Source: Frigoribacterium sp. JB110
GTDB taxonomy: Bacteria > Actinomycetota > Actinomycetes > Actinomycetales > Microbacteriaceae
Direction: 5' to 3'
Assembly: GCF_900163665.1 (NCBI RefSeq)
Contig: NZ_FUIA01000004.1
Location: forward strand, 1 to 64,000
Length of the DNA stretch: 64,000 nucleotides
A program made the translations under genes and the position numbers. The notes beneath the pieces were generated by a model. The model ran no database searches. It had not been told where the DNA came from and worked only from the letters and a program-made list of their open reading frames with translations. This document shows, piece after piece, positions 35,093 to 43,606 of this stretch. Numbering within the stretch: position 1 is the first letter of the stretch; the number at the start of each line of letters is the position of its first letter.

Positions 35093-36475
35093 GTGTCCAT
35101 CGCTGACATCTCGGAGGAACGGCTCGGCCGGTCGCGCGAATCAGACCGCACGCCGCCGCACGACCTTCTCGCCGAGCAGAGTGCGCTCGGCGGCATGCTC
35201 CTGTCGAAGGACGCCGTCGCCGACGTGATCGAGACGCTGCACGGCGTCGACTTCTATGCCCCCAAGCACGAGCTGATCTTCAACGCCGTGCTGTCCCTCT
35301 ACTCGCAGGGCGAGCCGACCGACGTCGTGGCGGTCACCGACGAGCTGATCAAGACGGGTGACCTGCAGCGGGCGGGCGGGGCCGACTACCTGCACACGCT
35401 CACATCGATCGTGCCCACGGCGGCGAACGCCGGGTACTACGCCGGCATCGTTCAGGAGAAGGCGATGCTGCGCCGCCTCGTCGAGGCAGGCACGCGCATC
35501 GTGCAGATGGGCTACCAGGGCCAGGGCGATGCGACCGAGCTCGTGAACGCCTCGCAGGCGGAGATCTACTCGGTCACGGGGGCGGATCAGGCCGAGGACT
35601 ACGTGCCGCTCACCGTCGCCGTCGATGCGGCCGTCGAGGAGATCGAAGCCGCACGCGGCCGTGACGGGCAGATGACGGGCATTCCGACGGGCTTCGCCGA
35701 CCTCGATCGGCTCACGAACGGCCTGCACGGCGGTCAGATGATCGTGGTGGCGGCGCGACCGGCAATGGGCAAGTCGACGCTGGCGCTCGACTTCGCGCGA
35801 GCCTCAGCGATCAAGCAGGAGCAGCCCACCATCTTCTTCTCGCTCGAGATGGGGCGCAGCGAGATCGCGATGCGCCTGCTCAGCGCCGAGGGCGCCGTGC
35901 CGCTGCAGAACCTGCGCAAGGGCACACTCGACTCCCGTGACTGGACGACTCTCGCCCAGACTCGCGGGCGGATCAACGATGCGCCGCTGTATATCGACGA
36001 CAGTCCGAACATGACGCTCGTCGAGATCCGGGCGAAATGTCGTCGCCTCAAGCAGCGCTCCGGCCTGAAGATGGTCGTGATCGACTACCTGCAGCTGATG
36101 ACGAGCGGCAAGCGCGTCGAGTCGCGCCAGCAGGAGGTCAGCGAGTTCTCCCGTGCGCTGAAGCTGCTCGCGAAGGAGCTGCAGGTTCCCGTGATCGCGC
36201 TCTCGCAGCTGAACCGAGGTGCGGAGCAGCGCACGGACAAGCGCCCCCAGGTGAGCGACCTGCGCGAGTCGGGTTCGATCGAGCAGGACGCCGACATGGT
36301 GATCCTGTTGCACCGTGACTCCGTGTACGACAAGGAAGCCCGCCCTGGCGAGGCCGATCTGATCGTCGCCAAGCACCGCAACGGCCCCACCGCCGATATC
36401 GAGGTCGCCTTCCAGGGCCACTTCTCCCGCTTCGCCGACATGGCACCTGCGGGCTTCGGCGACGAGCCGCAGTAG
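35093..36475 (+). CDS. dnaB: Replicative DNA helicase DnaB
   Basis: The 460-residue DnaB has an N-terminal primase-binding domain (PPHDLLAEQSALGGML) and a RecA-type motor. Walker A is RPAMGKST (Lys227), followed by FFSLEMGRSEIAMRLL, Walker B-like MVVIDYLQLM and the C-terminal LRESGSIEQDAD. It forms the hexamer that unwinds DNA at the fork. No intein is present. The GTG at 35093 lies behind GGGGGAGG and fits the family start; the frame is open upstream but has no homology there. It is preceded by the DnaA-box-like cluster. Confidence 0.97.
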   Translation: MSIADISEERLGRSRESDRTPPHDLLAEQSALGGMLLSKDAVADVIETLHGVDFYAPKHELIFNAVLSLYSQGEPTDVVAVTDELIKTGDLQRAGGADYLHTLTSIVPTAANAGYYAGIVQEKAMLRRLVEAGTRIVQMGYQGQGDATELVNASQAEIYSVTGADQAEDYVPLTVAVDAAVEEIEAARGRDGQMTGIPTGFADLDRLTNGLHGGQMIVVAARPAMGKSTLALDFARASAIKQEQPTIFFSLEMGRSEIAMRLLSAEGAVPLQNLRKGTLDSRDWTTLAQTRGRINDAPLYIDDSPNMTLVEIRAKCRRLKQRSGLKMVVIDYLQLMTSGKRVESRQQEVSEFSRALKLLAKELQVPVIALSQLNRGAEQRTDKRPQVSDLRESGSIEQDADMVILLHRDSVYDKEARPGEADLIVAKHRNGPTADIEVAFQGHFSRFADMAPAGFGDEPQ

Positions 36476-36607
36476 GGGCTGTTTCCGGGGTCGCCGCCTG
36501 GTGGGTGGTGGCCAGGTGGGGCAGACCGGCCGCTTGCGCGCAGGCGTCGACTCGGGCGCACGGGAATACACTCCCGGTAGACACCGTTGTTTATTCGTAT
36601 GAATGCG

Positions 36608-37477
36608 ATGACTGATGCATCCGATCGTCTCGCCGCCGATACCGCGATGGGTGCAGTCACTCTTCTGGTCGGGGATCTCGACGCGATGACCCGGTTCTAC
36701 CGAGACGTCGTGACCCTCGAGGTGATCGGCGCCGATGGCGACACCGTCACTTTGGGGCGTGCCGGTCACCCGATCGTGGTGCTCGAGCACTCTCCTGCGC
36801 TGCGCCACGCACCGCGAGGCTCGGCCGGGCTGTTCCACACTGCGATCCTGTTCGAATCGCAGCCGGCGCTGGCAGCTGCCGTGGCGTCTGTGGCGAGCCG
36901 CGCGCCGCAGACGTTCACCGGCAGCGCCGACCATCTCGTCAGTCAGGCGTTCTACTTCACCGACCCCGAGGGCAACGGCATCGAACTGTATTGGGATCGC
37001 CTCCGCACCGAGTGGTCATGGACGCACGGGAAGATCGAGATGAGCTCGCTGTTCCTCGACCCGACTGCATTCCTGCGTGAGCACCTCACGGAGGATGCCG
37101 CGACCGGCGGGACCTCCCATGAGGCGGCCTCCGTCGGACACGTTCACCTGTCGGTCGGAGACGTCGCAACCGCTCGTGCGTTCTACGTCGATGCGCTGGG
37201 CTTCGACGAGACGGCGGACTACCGCGGGTCCGCTCTGTTCGTCAGCGCGGGCGGGTATCACCACCACATGGCGATGAACGTGTGGAACTCGCGCGGCGCC
37301 GGCCCCCGAATGCCGGCTCTCGGCCTCGGCCGCGTCGATCTGGCGCTGCCCGGTGCGGACGACCTCGGTGAGCTGGGCGAGCGGCTCCGTCACCACGGCA
37401 TCGCCGTGCGCGATGACGGGCGCGGGCTCGCGTTCGACGACCCGTGGAAGAACGCTGTCCTCGCCACCGTTGCCTGA
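36608..37477 (+). CDS. VOC-family protein, catechol 2,3-dioxygenase-like
   Basis: The product has two vicinal-oxygen-chelate modules: one from AVTLLVGDLDAMTRFYRD and one from VGHVHLSVGDVATARAFYVD. Likely metal ligands are the histidine in LFHTAILF, the glutamate in GNGIELYWDR and the histidine in VGHVHLSV. It resembles the CatE/YfiE group of two-domain dioxygenase-like proteins. The substrate is unknown. I place the start at ATG 36608 because the VOC fold begins soon after; ATG 36599 and TTG 36587 are other options. It is a lone gene, convergent with the MerR gene. Confidence 0.85.
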   Translation: MTDASDRLAADTAMGAVTLLVGDLDAMTRFYRDVVTLEVIGADGDTVTLGRAGHPIVVLEHSPALRHAPRGSAGLFHTAILFESQPALAAAVASVASRAPQTFTGSADHLVSQAFYFTDPEGNGIELYWDRLRTEWSWTHGKIEMSSLFLDPTAFLREHLTEDAATGGTSHEAASVGHVHLSVGDVATARAFYVDALGFDETADYRGSALFVSAGGYHHHMAMNVWNSRGAGPRMPALGLGRVDLALPGADDLGELGERLRHHGIAVRDDGRGLAFDDPWKNAVLATVA

Positions 37478-37595
37478 TGTCGGCAAGCGGAGATGACGCC
37501 CGCCTCCCGCATATCCGGGCGGACGAAGCCTCCTCACTCAGAAGGTGTGGGCGACGCGCCGTGGTTGTCTGAGCGACTGCAGCAAGCCGCACAGG

Positions 37596-37628
37596 GTGCA
37601 GATTCCAAGCGTCGCGTCAGATCTGCAC
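37596..37628. terminator. Hairpin between convergent VOC and MerR genes
   Basis: GTGCAGAT (37596-37603) pairs perfectly with ATCTGCAC (37621-37628) over a 17-base loop. It lies mid-way in the 195-base convergent gap, in which I see nothing else. There is no T run. Confidence 0.35.
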
Positions 37629-37672
37629 ACCGTTTCCGCGTGTGAATGCCGATGCACCGGCCTCGCACAACG

Positions 37673-38707
37673 TCACCCGCGACCGACCGTGCCCATGATC
37701 GCCGCCGCCAGCCACGGGCCGACGCCCTGCTCCTTGTCCGATCCCGAGCCGTCGAGCACTTCTGTCAGCGCCGCGTCGGGGTGCGGCTGACCGTTGATGA
37801 GGGCGGTGAGCTCGAGGTAGCGGCTGTGGGTGGCGCGATAGCCGTCGTGGTCGAGCGCTTCCTCTGTGAGCGGCGCGATGTCGCGGTATCGGTCGGCGAG
37901 ACGCGTGCGCAGGTCGTCGTCGACGGTGGCGCCGCTCGGCGCGGCGGCCTGCCTGACGAACTCGTCGGCGAGCGCCGTGACGGCGGGGTCGCCAGAGGGC
38001 AGTCCTGCTTCGCGCGCCGCCATCAGTTTGGCCATGAGATCGCCGCCCGTCGACGCGATGAACTCCTGCACTTCCGGCTTCGACATCTCCCTGCCGACAT
38101 CCGAGCCGTACGTCTCGAGCATGTACTCCCGAGTCTGAGCGCGGAACTGCTCATTCTCCAGCAGCTCTGACAGGGTGATCCACGCGTCGAGCTGCTCCGC
38201 TGTCGGATCAACCGGCAGCTGGGGGCGCAGCGCGCTCGCGTGATCCGGAATGCCGTTGGGCAGGCCCGCCGCGACGCTCTCCCAGAAGTCATCGATCAGT
38301 CGCTGCCGGTCGGTGTCGGACATCGTCGCCAGTCGCCGCAGCACGCGTGCGCGTTCCAGCTCGCCCCGGTTCCGGATGAGGGCGCGAAGCACCGCTCGCT
38401 GCTCCTGGAGCAGCGCGGCGCGGCCTTCGAGCACCTCGAGATGCGCGGCGAGGATGTCGGACAGCGAGCTCGTCCCCTCGAGTGCCTCCCGAATCCGCGC
38501 GAGACCGGCGTCGAGGTCGCGCAGGGTGCGGACGTACTCAAATCTCGCCACGGCGTCGAGGTCGTAGAGCCGGTGCCCCGCGTCGGTCTCGGCCGTCGGT
38601 GCGACCAGTCCCTCATCCGAGTAGTACCGGATGGCGCTGACGCTGAGTCCGGTGCGGCGCGCGACGTCGCCGATGAGCAGCAGTGCGTTGTCGTCTGTGT
38701 TCGTCAT
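37673..38707 (-). CDS. MerR family transcriptional regulator with long helical C-terminus
   Basis: The 344-residue protein has a MerR winged helix at the N-terminus (IGDVARRTGLSVSAIRYYSDEG), a dimerisation coiled coil (about 80-130) and an unusually long, mostly helical C-terminal region that might bind a drug-like ligand. No cysteines are visible, so it is neither a SoxR iron-sulphur sensor nor a classical metal sensor. The ATG at 38707 is preferred to 38716 because it leaves the upstream palindrome outside the gene. The gene for a DUF418 membrane protein follows its promoter region in the same orientation, but no clear effector gene is visible. Confidence 0.9.
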   Translation of the reverse strand: MTNTDDNALLLIGDVARRTGLSVSAIRYYSDEGLVAPTAETDAGHRLYDLDAVARFEYVRTLRDLDAGLARIREALEGTSSLSDILAAHLEVLEGRAALLQEQRAVLRALIRNRGELERARVLRRLATMSDTDRQRLIDDFWESVAAGLPNGIPDHASALRPQLPVDPTAEQLDAWITLSELLENEQFRAQTREYMLETYGSDVGREMSKPEVQEFIASTGGDLMAKLMAAREAGLPSGDPAVTALADEFVRQAAAPSGATVDDDLRTRLADRYRDIAPLTEEALDHDGYRATHSRYLELTALINGQPHPDAALTEVLDGSGSDKEQGVGPWLAAAIMGTVGRG

Positions 38708-38717
38708 GTCACCCACC

Positions 38718-38746
38718 CTTGTGCCTCAAGTCGCTTGAGGTGCAAG
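38718..38746. promoter_or_regulatory. SoxR-box-like MerR operator
   Basis: CCTCAAG (38724-38730) and CTTGAGG (38734-38740) flank TCG, with outer CTTG/CAAG arms extending the symmetry to 29 bp. The half-sites equal those of the enterobacterial SoxR box (CCTCAAGTTAACTTGAGG), with one fewer spacer base. It lies 17 bases upstream of the MerR ATG, so autoregulation is very likely. Confidence 0.7.
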
Positions 38747-38816
38747 CCCTGTTTCGCCGAGCGTGCCCTTTGGGATCGAGCGGACCCTTTCGGTGCGTGC
38801 GCAAGTGGGGCGCTCT

Positions 38817-38853
38817 CGGTACGAAGGGGGACGGTCGCGGTGTGGGCGTACCG
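38817..38853 (-). terminator. Possible terminator after the DUF418 gene
   Basis: CGGTACG (38817-38823) and CGTACCG (38847-38853) form a 7-bp stem just past the DUF418 stop in the direction of transcription. The loop is long and there is no T run. Confidence 0.3.
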
Positions 38854-38869
38854 CCGTGCGGGCCGGGTC

Positions 38870-40141
38870 TCACGCGGCCGTGCGGCGGTACACGAGTCGG
38901 CGCAGCAGGATCTCGCCGGGGCCGCGCCAGCCCTTCGCCTCCCACACCGCGGCGAGCAGCACGGTGACCGCCCAGACGGCGATTGCGAACAGCGCCATGT
39001 CGAAGCTGCCCATGTGCGCTCCCCATCCGAGGCCCCACGCGGCCAGCAGCGGCGCGCACAGCACCGACTGCATCACGTAACAGCTGAGTGAGCGCTTGCC
39101 GACCGCCATGACGGCGCCGGCCAGTCCGATCCGCCGGGGTGCGGGTCGCAGAGCGCGGCGGCGGCTCAGCGCGTGGCCGAGCAGCCCGAACAGTGCCGCA
39201 TAGCCGATGCCGCACGCGAGGCCCGTGAGGTAGGCGACGCCGGTGAACATCCACGATGCGTGCACCGGCACGGCGATCACGTCGAGGTGCACGAGCGCTC
39301 CGGGAACGCCGCCGACCCATCCGATCGCGATGCCGAGCACCGCGGTCCTCCTCAGCAGGCGCAGGTGGTTGCCCGGCTCCTCGAGCACGCGGCGTCGCGC
39401 TGCCCAGAACCCGAGCAGGATCGCGACCGGAACGACGAGGCCGAACAGGCCCTGCACGAAGACGAGTGCGATCCACGTGCCGAGGCGCAACAGCACGGAA
39501 GCGGCATAGTTCGGCTCTGCCTGGGCGGCGTGCACCATGCCGGTCGGGAACCATGACGGATCGAGGTCGACCATCGACATTCCCCATCCGGCGAGCACCG
39601 AGACCGCGGCGAACAGCGCCAGGACCCCGGTGAGCACGATCGCCCAGGCCGCGAGCGTGCGGTCGCGGCGCCGGAAGAACAGTGCGACCAGCACGAGCCC
39701 CGCGAGTCCGTATGCGCCCAGGATGTCGCCCTCCCAGAGCAGGACGGCATGGACCACGCCGAACACCAGCAGCCAGGCGTGCCGAATGTGCAGCAGACGG
39801 CGGGCGGCGCGTTCGTCGGTGCCGCCTGTGACCTGGCGGTTGTAGAGCTGCACCATGCCGTAGCCGAACAGGAAGGCGAACAGCGGGTAGGTGCGGCCGT
39901 CGACCGTCAGAATGATCACGAACTGCGTGACGGCATCGAGAGCCGATCCGTCCTTCGGGTGAGCGTTCGTCAGGGCGTACGCCGAGGCGCCCCACAGATA
40001 GAACGGGGTGTTCGCGAGTGCGATGAACAGCAGCGCGAACCCGCGGGCGAGGTCGGGCGCGGGGCTGCGTTCGACGTCGCGGGCGGCTCCGCGGGCTGCA
40101 CCGGGGGAGGCGGTCTCTGCGTGTGGGGCTGAGGAGGCCAT
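38870..40141 (-). CDS. DUF418 family membrane protein
   Basis: The 423-residue protein has about nine to ten membrane helices and begins with the family opening APDLARGFALLFIALANTPFY, then FLFGYGMVQLY. It ends with the DUF418 domain, including GKRSLSCYVMQSVL. Members are related to acyltransferase-type heparan/OpgC folds and are of unknown function, possibly in cell-envelope modification. It lies downstream of the DUF808 gene on the same strand with 69 bases between, so co-transcription is possible. Confidence 0.88.
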   Translation of the reverse strand: MASSAPHAETASPGAARGAARDVERSPAPDLARGFALLFIALANTPFYLWGASAYALTNAHPKDGSALDAVTQFVIILTVDGRTYPLFAFLFGYGMVQLYNRQVTGGTDERAARRLLHIRHAWLLVFGVVHAVLLWEGDILGAYGLAGLVLVALFFRRRDRTLAAWAIVLTGVLALFAAVSVLAGWGMSMVDLDPSWFPTGMVHAAQAEPNYAASVLLRLGTWIALVFVQGLFGLVVPVAILLGFWAARRRVLEEPGNHLRLLRRTAVLGIAIGWVGGVPGALVHLDVIAVPVHASWMFTGVAYLTGLACGIGYAALFGLLGHALSRRRALRPAPRRIGLAGAVMAVGKRSLSCYVMQSVLCAPLLAAWGLGWGAHMGSFDMALFAIAVWAVTVLLAAVWEAKGWRGPGEILLRRLVYRRTAA

Positions 40142-40210
40142 GGCACACAGGTTAAGGCACTCCCCGTCGGGCGGCAGGGGGAAGCCTGAAGAGAAGCGTC
40201 GCGCTGCGCT

Positions 40211-41128
40211 CTACGCGCTCTGCTTCGCCGGCGACTCGCCGCCCTCGCTGAACGACGGCCGCTTGCCGATCATCCGGCCGATGGCGAGCGCAGCGGCCAC
40301 GATGACCAGACCCCACGCGAGCCCGGCGACGCCCGAGGCGATCGTCTCACCGGTCCACGCGACGACGGCCCCTGCTGGCTCGAGCGCGTGGGCGATGCCG
40401 TGCAGCAGGTCGGAGAAGAACGTCAGCCCCACCTCGCCGAGGTTGCCGAGCAGCAGGTGGCCGCCCACCCAGAGCATCGCGACCGTGCCGATCACGCTGA
40501 TGACGCGGAACACCGTGGGCATGGCCAGCACGATGCGGGTGCCGAGGTGGCGCCAGCGGCGCGTGTCGCCTCCGGCCATGGCGATGCCGACGTCGTCGAT
40601 CTTCACCAGAAGCGCGACGGCGCCGTAGACGATGCCCGTCATCATCAGGGCGATCACGGTGAGCACGAGCACCGTCATCCACAGGCTGAGCCCAGGGTCG
40701 AGGTTCGACAGGGAGATCAGCATGATCTCTGTCGACAGGATGAGATCGGTGCGCACCGCCCCGAGGATCAGCTGGCGCTCATTGCGCGCACCCTCCTCAG
40801 CGTGACCGTGGTGCAGCCCGAACCACTCGAGCACCTTCTCCGCGCCCTCGAAGCACAGGTAGCTGCCGCCGATGATCAGCAGATACGGCAGCACCCACGG
40901 GGCGAATGCTGTCAGCAGCAGTGCGAGCGGGATGATGATGACGAACTTGTTGACCAGTGAGCCGACGGTGATCCAGCCGACGACGGGCAGTTCGCGTGCG
41001 GGACGGATGCCGCGCACGTACTGCGGCGTCACGGCGGCGTCGTCGATCACGACACCCGCAGATTTCGCCGAGGCCTTCAGCGCGGCGCTGAGAATGTCGT
41101 CGACGACGGCGAGCAGACCAACCGACAT
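40211..41128 (-). CDS. DUF808 family inner-membrane protein
   Basis: The 305-residue membrane protein matches the DUF808/YedI family. It opens with GLLAVVDDILSAALKASAKSAGVVIDD, which is highly conserved, followed by about six helices, and carries AVTPQYVRGIRPARELPVV and the charged FGLHHGHAEEGARNE loop. No biochemical role is established for the family. It is divergent from the small membrane protein at 41330. Confidence 0.92.
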   Translation of the reverse strand: MSVGLLAVVDDILSAALKASAKSAGVVIDDAAVTPQYVRGIRPARELPVVGWITVGSLVNKFVIIIPLALLLTAFAPWVLPYLLIIGGSYLCFEGAEKVLEWFGLHHGHAEEGARNERQLILGAVRTDLILSTEIMLISLSNLDPGLSLWMTVLVLTVIALMMTGIVYGAVALLVKIDDVGIAMAGGDTRRWRHLGTRIVLAMPTVFRVISVIGTVAMLWVGGHLLLGNLGEVGLTFFSDLLHGIAHALEPAGAVVAWTGETIASGVAGLAWGLVIVAAALAIGRMIGKRPSFSEGGESPAKQSA

Positions 41129-41329
41129 GAGTCCCCCTGGGTTCGGATGCGGATCTCACACTACCGAGAACCCGCTCCCCATCGTGGGCTGCGCGCAACT
41201 CGGGGAGTTCTGCCCCTGCACGCGACGAGGGAAATCTCATAGGATCGTGGCGTTCCTGCGAGCGCGCTGAAAAGGTGCGACGCACTTTCGATCGGCACGG
41301 TCGCGTGCCGCACCTGGGGAGTAACCACC

Positions 41330-41764
41330 ATGGCTCGGCAGAAGAGCAACAGCAACGTCCTGACGAACATCGGCGTCATTCTGATTGCGATCGCCGTGAT
41401 CCTGCTCGTGCGCAATATCGCGTCGGTGTTCAACACTCTCGGTGAGCCGGGCTGGCCGCTCGGGTTCGTCGACACGTTCTTCTATCCGCACTTCGACGGA
41501 CTGCCCGACTGGATCGGCATGCTGCAGATCTACGGCCCGTTCCCGCTGCTGCTGATCGGGATCCCGCTGCTGATCGTGGGGCGCAAGAAGGACAAGCAGA
41601 AGGCCGCAGAGCTCGCCGCGCAGGCGCAGCAGCAGTACGGCCAGGCGGACGGCTATGCGCAGCCTGGCCAGACCCCGCAGACGAACCCCTACGACCAGTC
41701 GGGTCAGCCGCAGCAGCCGCAGCAGGGTCAGCCGCCGCATGGCCAGGTGCCGCCGCTGAGCTGA
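41330..41764 (+). CDS. Small membrane protein with Gln/Pro-rich tail
   Basis: The 144-residue protein has two helices (about 12-32 and 68-86) and a C-terminal cytoplasmic tail with a lysine-rich start (GRKKDKQKAAEL), then a low-complexity Gln/Pro/Gly region that ends PPHGQVPPLS. I do not recognise a family. The tail resembles disordered interaction regions of actinobacterial membrane proteins. It is a lone gene with a strong bidirectional terminator behind it. Confidence 0.75.
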   Translation: MARQKSNSNVLTNIGVILIAIAVILLVRNIASVFNTLGEPGWPLGFVDTFFYPHFDGLPDWIGMLQIYGPFPLLLIGIPLLIVGRKKDKQKAAELAAQAQQQYGQADGYAQPGQTPQTNPYDQSGQPQQPQQGQPPHGQVPPLS

Positions 41765-41781
41765 CGCCCCGACGCACGAGA

Positions 41782-41816
41782 AACGCGCCGGACGGGACAA
41801 TCCCGCCCGGCGCGTT
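41782..41816. terminator. Bidirectional terminator hairpin
   Basis: A 16-bp stem with one mismatch (41782-41797 with 41801-41816) closes a 3-base loop between convergent genes. The ends AA/TT give short T runs on either strand. Confidence 0.8.
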
Positions 41817-41842
41817 CGTCGCATCCGGTCCTGCGATGCTGT

Positions 41843-42322
41843 TCAGAAGCGCCCGGCGACCTCGATGCCGAGCGAGGCGAGCACCGCGAACAGCACGCCC
41901 CACAGGATGATCGAGATGATCTGCCAGAAGATCACCTTGTTGCGCGGGGCGCCGAAGCTGACGATGAGGGCCGAGGTGATCTGGCTGGGAAGCACGGCCT
42001 GACCGAGCAGGCTGACTCCGGCGACGCCGTAGCGGTCGAAACGCTCCTTGAGCTTCGCCCGCCGCGGCGAGAGCTCCTTCGCCTCACGGTTCTTGGTGGC
42101 GGCGGTCCGGATGCCGTGGGCCGAGAACACGAAGATCAGCATCGAGATGACGTTGCCGACGACCGCCGCGGCGACGGCGATCACCGGGTGCACGCCGATG
42201 ATGACGCCGATGGCTGAGGAGAGGTAGCTCTCGACGAACGGAATGGCGCCGAGGAGGATGAGCCCGAGCCACTGGACGGCGTCGGGGAGGGTTTCGGTGA
42301 AGGTGCGGAGTGCGTCGAACAT
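41843..42322 (-). CDS. Small multidrug-export family (PF06695-type) membrane protein
   Basis: The 159-residue protein has four predicted helices and fits the Sm_multidrug_ex family: LGLILLGAIPFVESYLSSAIGV at the start, a middle basic loop (SPRRAKLKERFDRYG) and GQAVLPSQITSALIVSFGA. The family name rests on little evidence; transport has not been shown for most members. The ATG at 42322 was chosen because it starts at the conserved region, although the frame continues upstream. It is divergent from the membrane-protein operon at 42476. Confidence 0.82.
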   Translation of the reverse strand: MFDALRTFTETLPDAVQWLGLILLGAIPFVESYLSSAIGVIIGVHPVIAVAAAVVGNVISMLIFVFSAHGIRTAATKNREAKELSPRRAKLKERFDRYGVAGVSLLGQAVLPSQITSALIVSFGAPRNKVIFWQIISIILWGVLFAVLASLGIEVAGRF

Positions 42323-42475
42323 GGTTACAGTCCATCGGAAGATCCGCACCGGCACATCCGCCGCATGGATGAACTCCCGTCTCGTTCGAAAGGATGACGA
42401 GCGCATCCGGATACGCTCAGGCGGCGTCATTAGGATGGAGTCGTAAACTCCCCCTCTGATCCTCGAGGTCGATCC

Positions 42476-43129
42476 ATGTCTTCCGCACCCGTCGCGCCAT
42501 TCACGTCGCGGCACGTTCAGCTGGTGCGTGCGCTGATGGCGGCCGCAGCGGCCGCGATGGTGACGTTCTCGTCGGACAAGTCGTACGTGGTCGGGCTGAC
42601 CGTGTTCTCCGGTTTCGTCGTCACCACGGCGCTCGTGCTCGCGGTCGCCGCATTCCTCGTGGACGATCGCACCCGCAGGCCCGGGTTCCTCCTGCTGGCC
42701 GGGTTCGATCTCGTGACGGGAATCGTGGCGTCGATCCAGCCGCTGCGTTCTGTCCTGCTGCTGTTCGTGCTGCTCATCGTGTGGGCGGCGGCGACGGGCA
42801 TCGCCGAGTTCTTCGTCGGGTTCGCCGACCGCAGGGCCGGCCGCGATCGGCCGCTCGCCCGCGACGCCATGTTCGTCGGTGTTCTCGGCGTCGTGCTCGC
42901 CGTCGCCGTTGCGTTCGTCTCGCCGGACTACACCCTCGACTACTTCATCAAGGAGGCGGGGCAGACCTTCACCCTCTCGGGGCAGATCATCATGGTCGGC
43001 CTCTTCGGCGGGTACACCGCGATCCTCGCGGTCTATCTTGCGATCGCCGGGTTCACTCCGCGCCACGTCGAACCGGCCGCCGAGGCCGAAATCCCCACCG
43101 CTACGCACCACGAGAAGGACCACGCGTGA
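42476..43129 (+). CDS. Multi-helix membrane protein (HdeD/DUF308-like layout)
   Basis: The 217-residue protein has six predicted helices in pairs and a short His/Glu-rich cytoplasmic tail (ATHHEKDHA). The pattern of helices and the segment LLAGFDLVTGIVASIQPLRSVLLL recall HdeD-type proteins, but relatives in this group are often mislabelled as acyl-CoA synthetases. No enzyme motif is present. Its stop overlaps the start of the next gene (GTGA). Confidence 0.75.
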   Translation: MSSAPVAPFTSRHVQLVRALMAAAAAAMVTFSSDKSYVVGLTVFSGFVVTTALVLAVAAFLVDDRTRRPGFLLLAGFDLVTGIVASIQPLRSVLLLFVLLIVWAAATGIAEFFVGFADRRAGRDRPLARDAMFVGVLGVVLAVAVAFVSPDYTLDYFIKEAGQTFTLSGQIIMVGLFGGYTAILAVYLAIAGFTPRHVEPAAEAEIPTATHHEKDHA

Positions 43130-43479
43130 CCGACAAGACCCGCCGCCGCGACCTGATGCGCCCCGCCCAGCTGCTGGGCATCGCATTCGTGTGCGCGGCG
43201 TTCGCCGGCATCATCACGGCTATGTCGATGGGGGCATTCGAATCCGTTCCCATCGAACACCGGTTGCGCGCGTGGTCGGTGGCCGGCATCATCGCGGGGG
43301 TCGCCTTCATCGTGGTGCTGCTGTGCGTATCGCTGCTGCTGCTCGCGGTCGATCCGGCCGACGTCGAGAAAGACGTCGACCGTCCCGTGCTCCTCGGTCA
43401 CGAGGACCAGGTGCCGGATGAGGACGAGGCGCCGGACGGGGACGAGCAGAGCACACCGGACGGCACGCCGGAGAAGTAG
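43126..43479 (+). CDS. Two-helix membrane protein with acidic tail
   Basis: The 117-residue protein has helices at about 15-35 and 50-75 and an acidic C-terminus (DEDEAPDGDEQS). The GTG at 43126 overlaps the preceding stop by four bases, so the two membrane proteins are made together and perhaps interact. I do not recognise a family. Confidence 0.75.
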   Translation: MTDKTRRRDLMRPAQLLGIAFVCAAFAGIITAMSMGAFESVPIEHRLRAWSVAGIIAGVAFIVVLLCVSLLLLAVDPADVEKDVDRPVLLGHEDQVPDEDEAPDGDEQSTPDGTPEK

Positions 43480-43606
43480 CCGCCGACGCGCCACCGTCCG
43501 CGGTACACGTAGTACACTCCGCGCGCGGATAGAATGCCCCTTGGCGAGACCTGCATTCACAGGTCGCAACCGATTCCGTCGAGGCGGAGCGTGTTCAGGG
43601 GGAGAC

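Noticed and set aside
36587..36589. TTG start for the VOC protein
   Set aside because: ATG codons at 36599 and 36608 lie closer to the start of the VOC fold, and no ribosome site favours the TTG.
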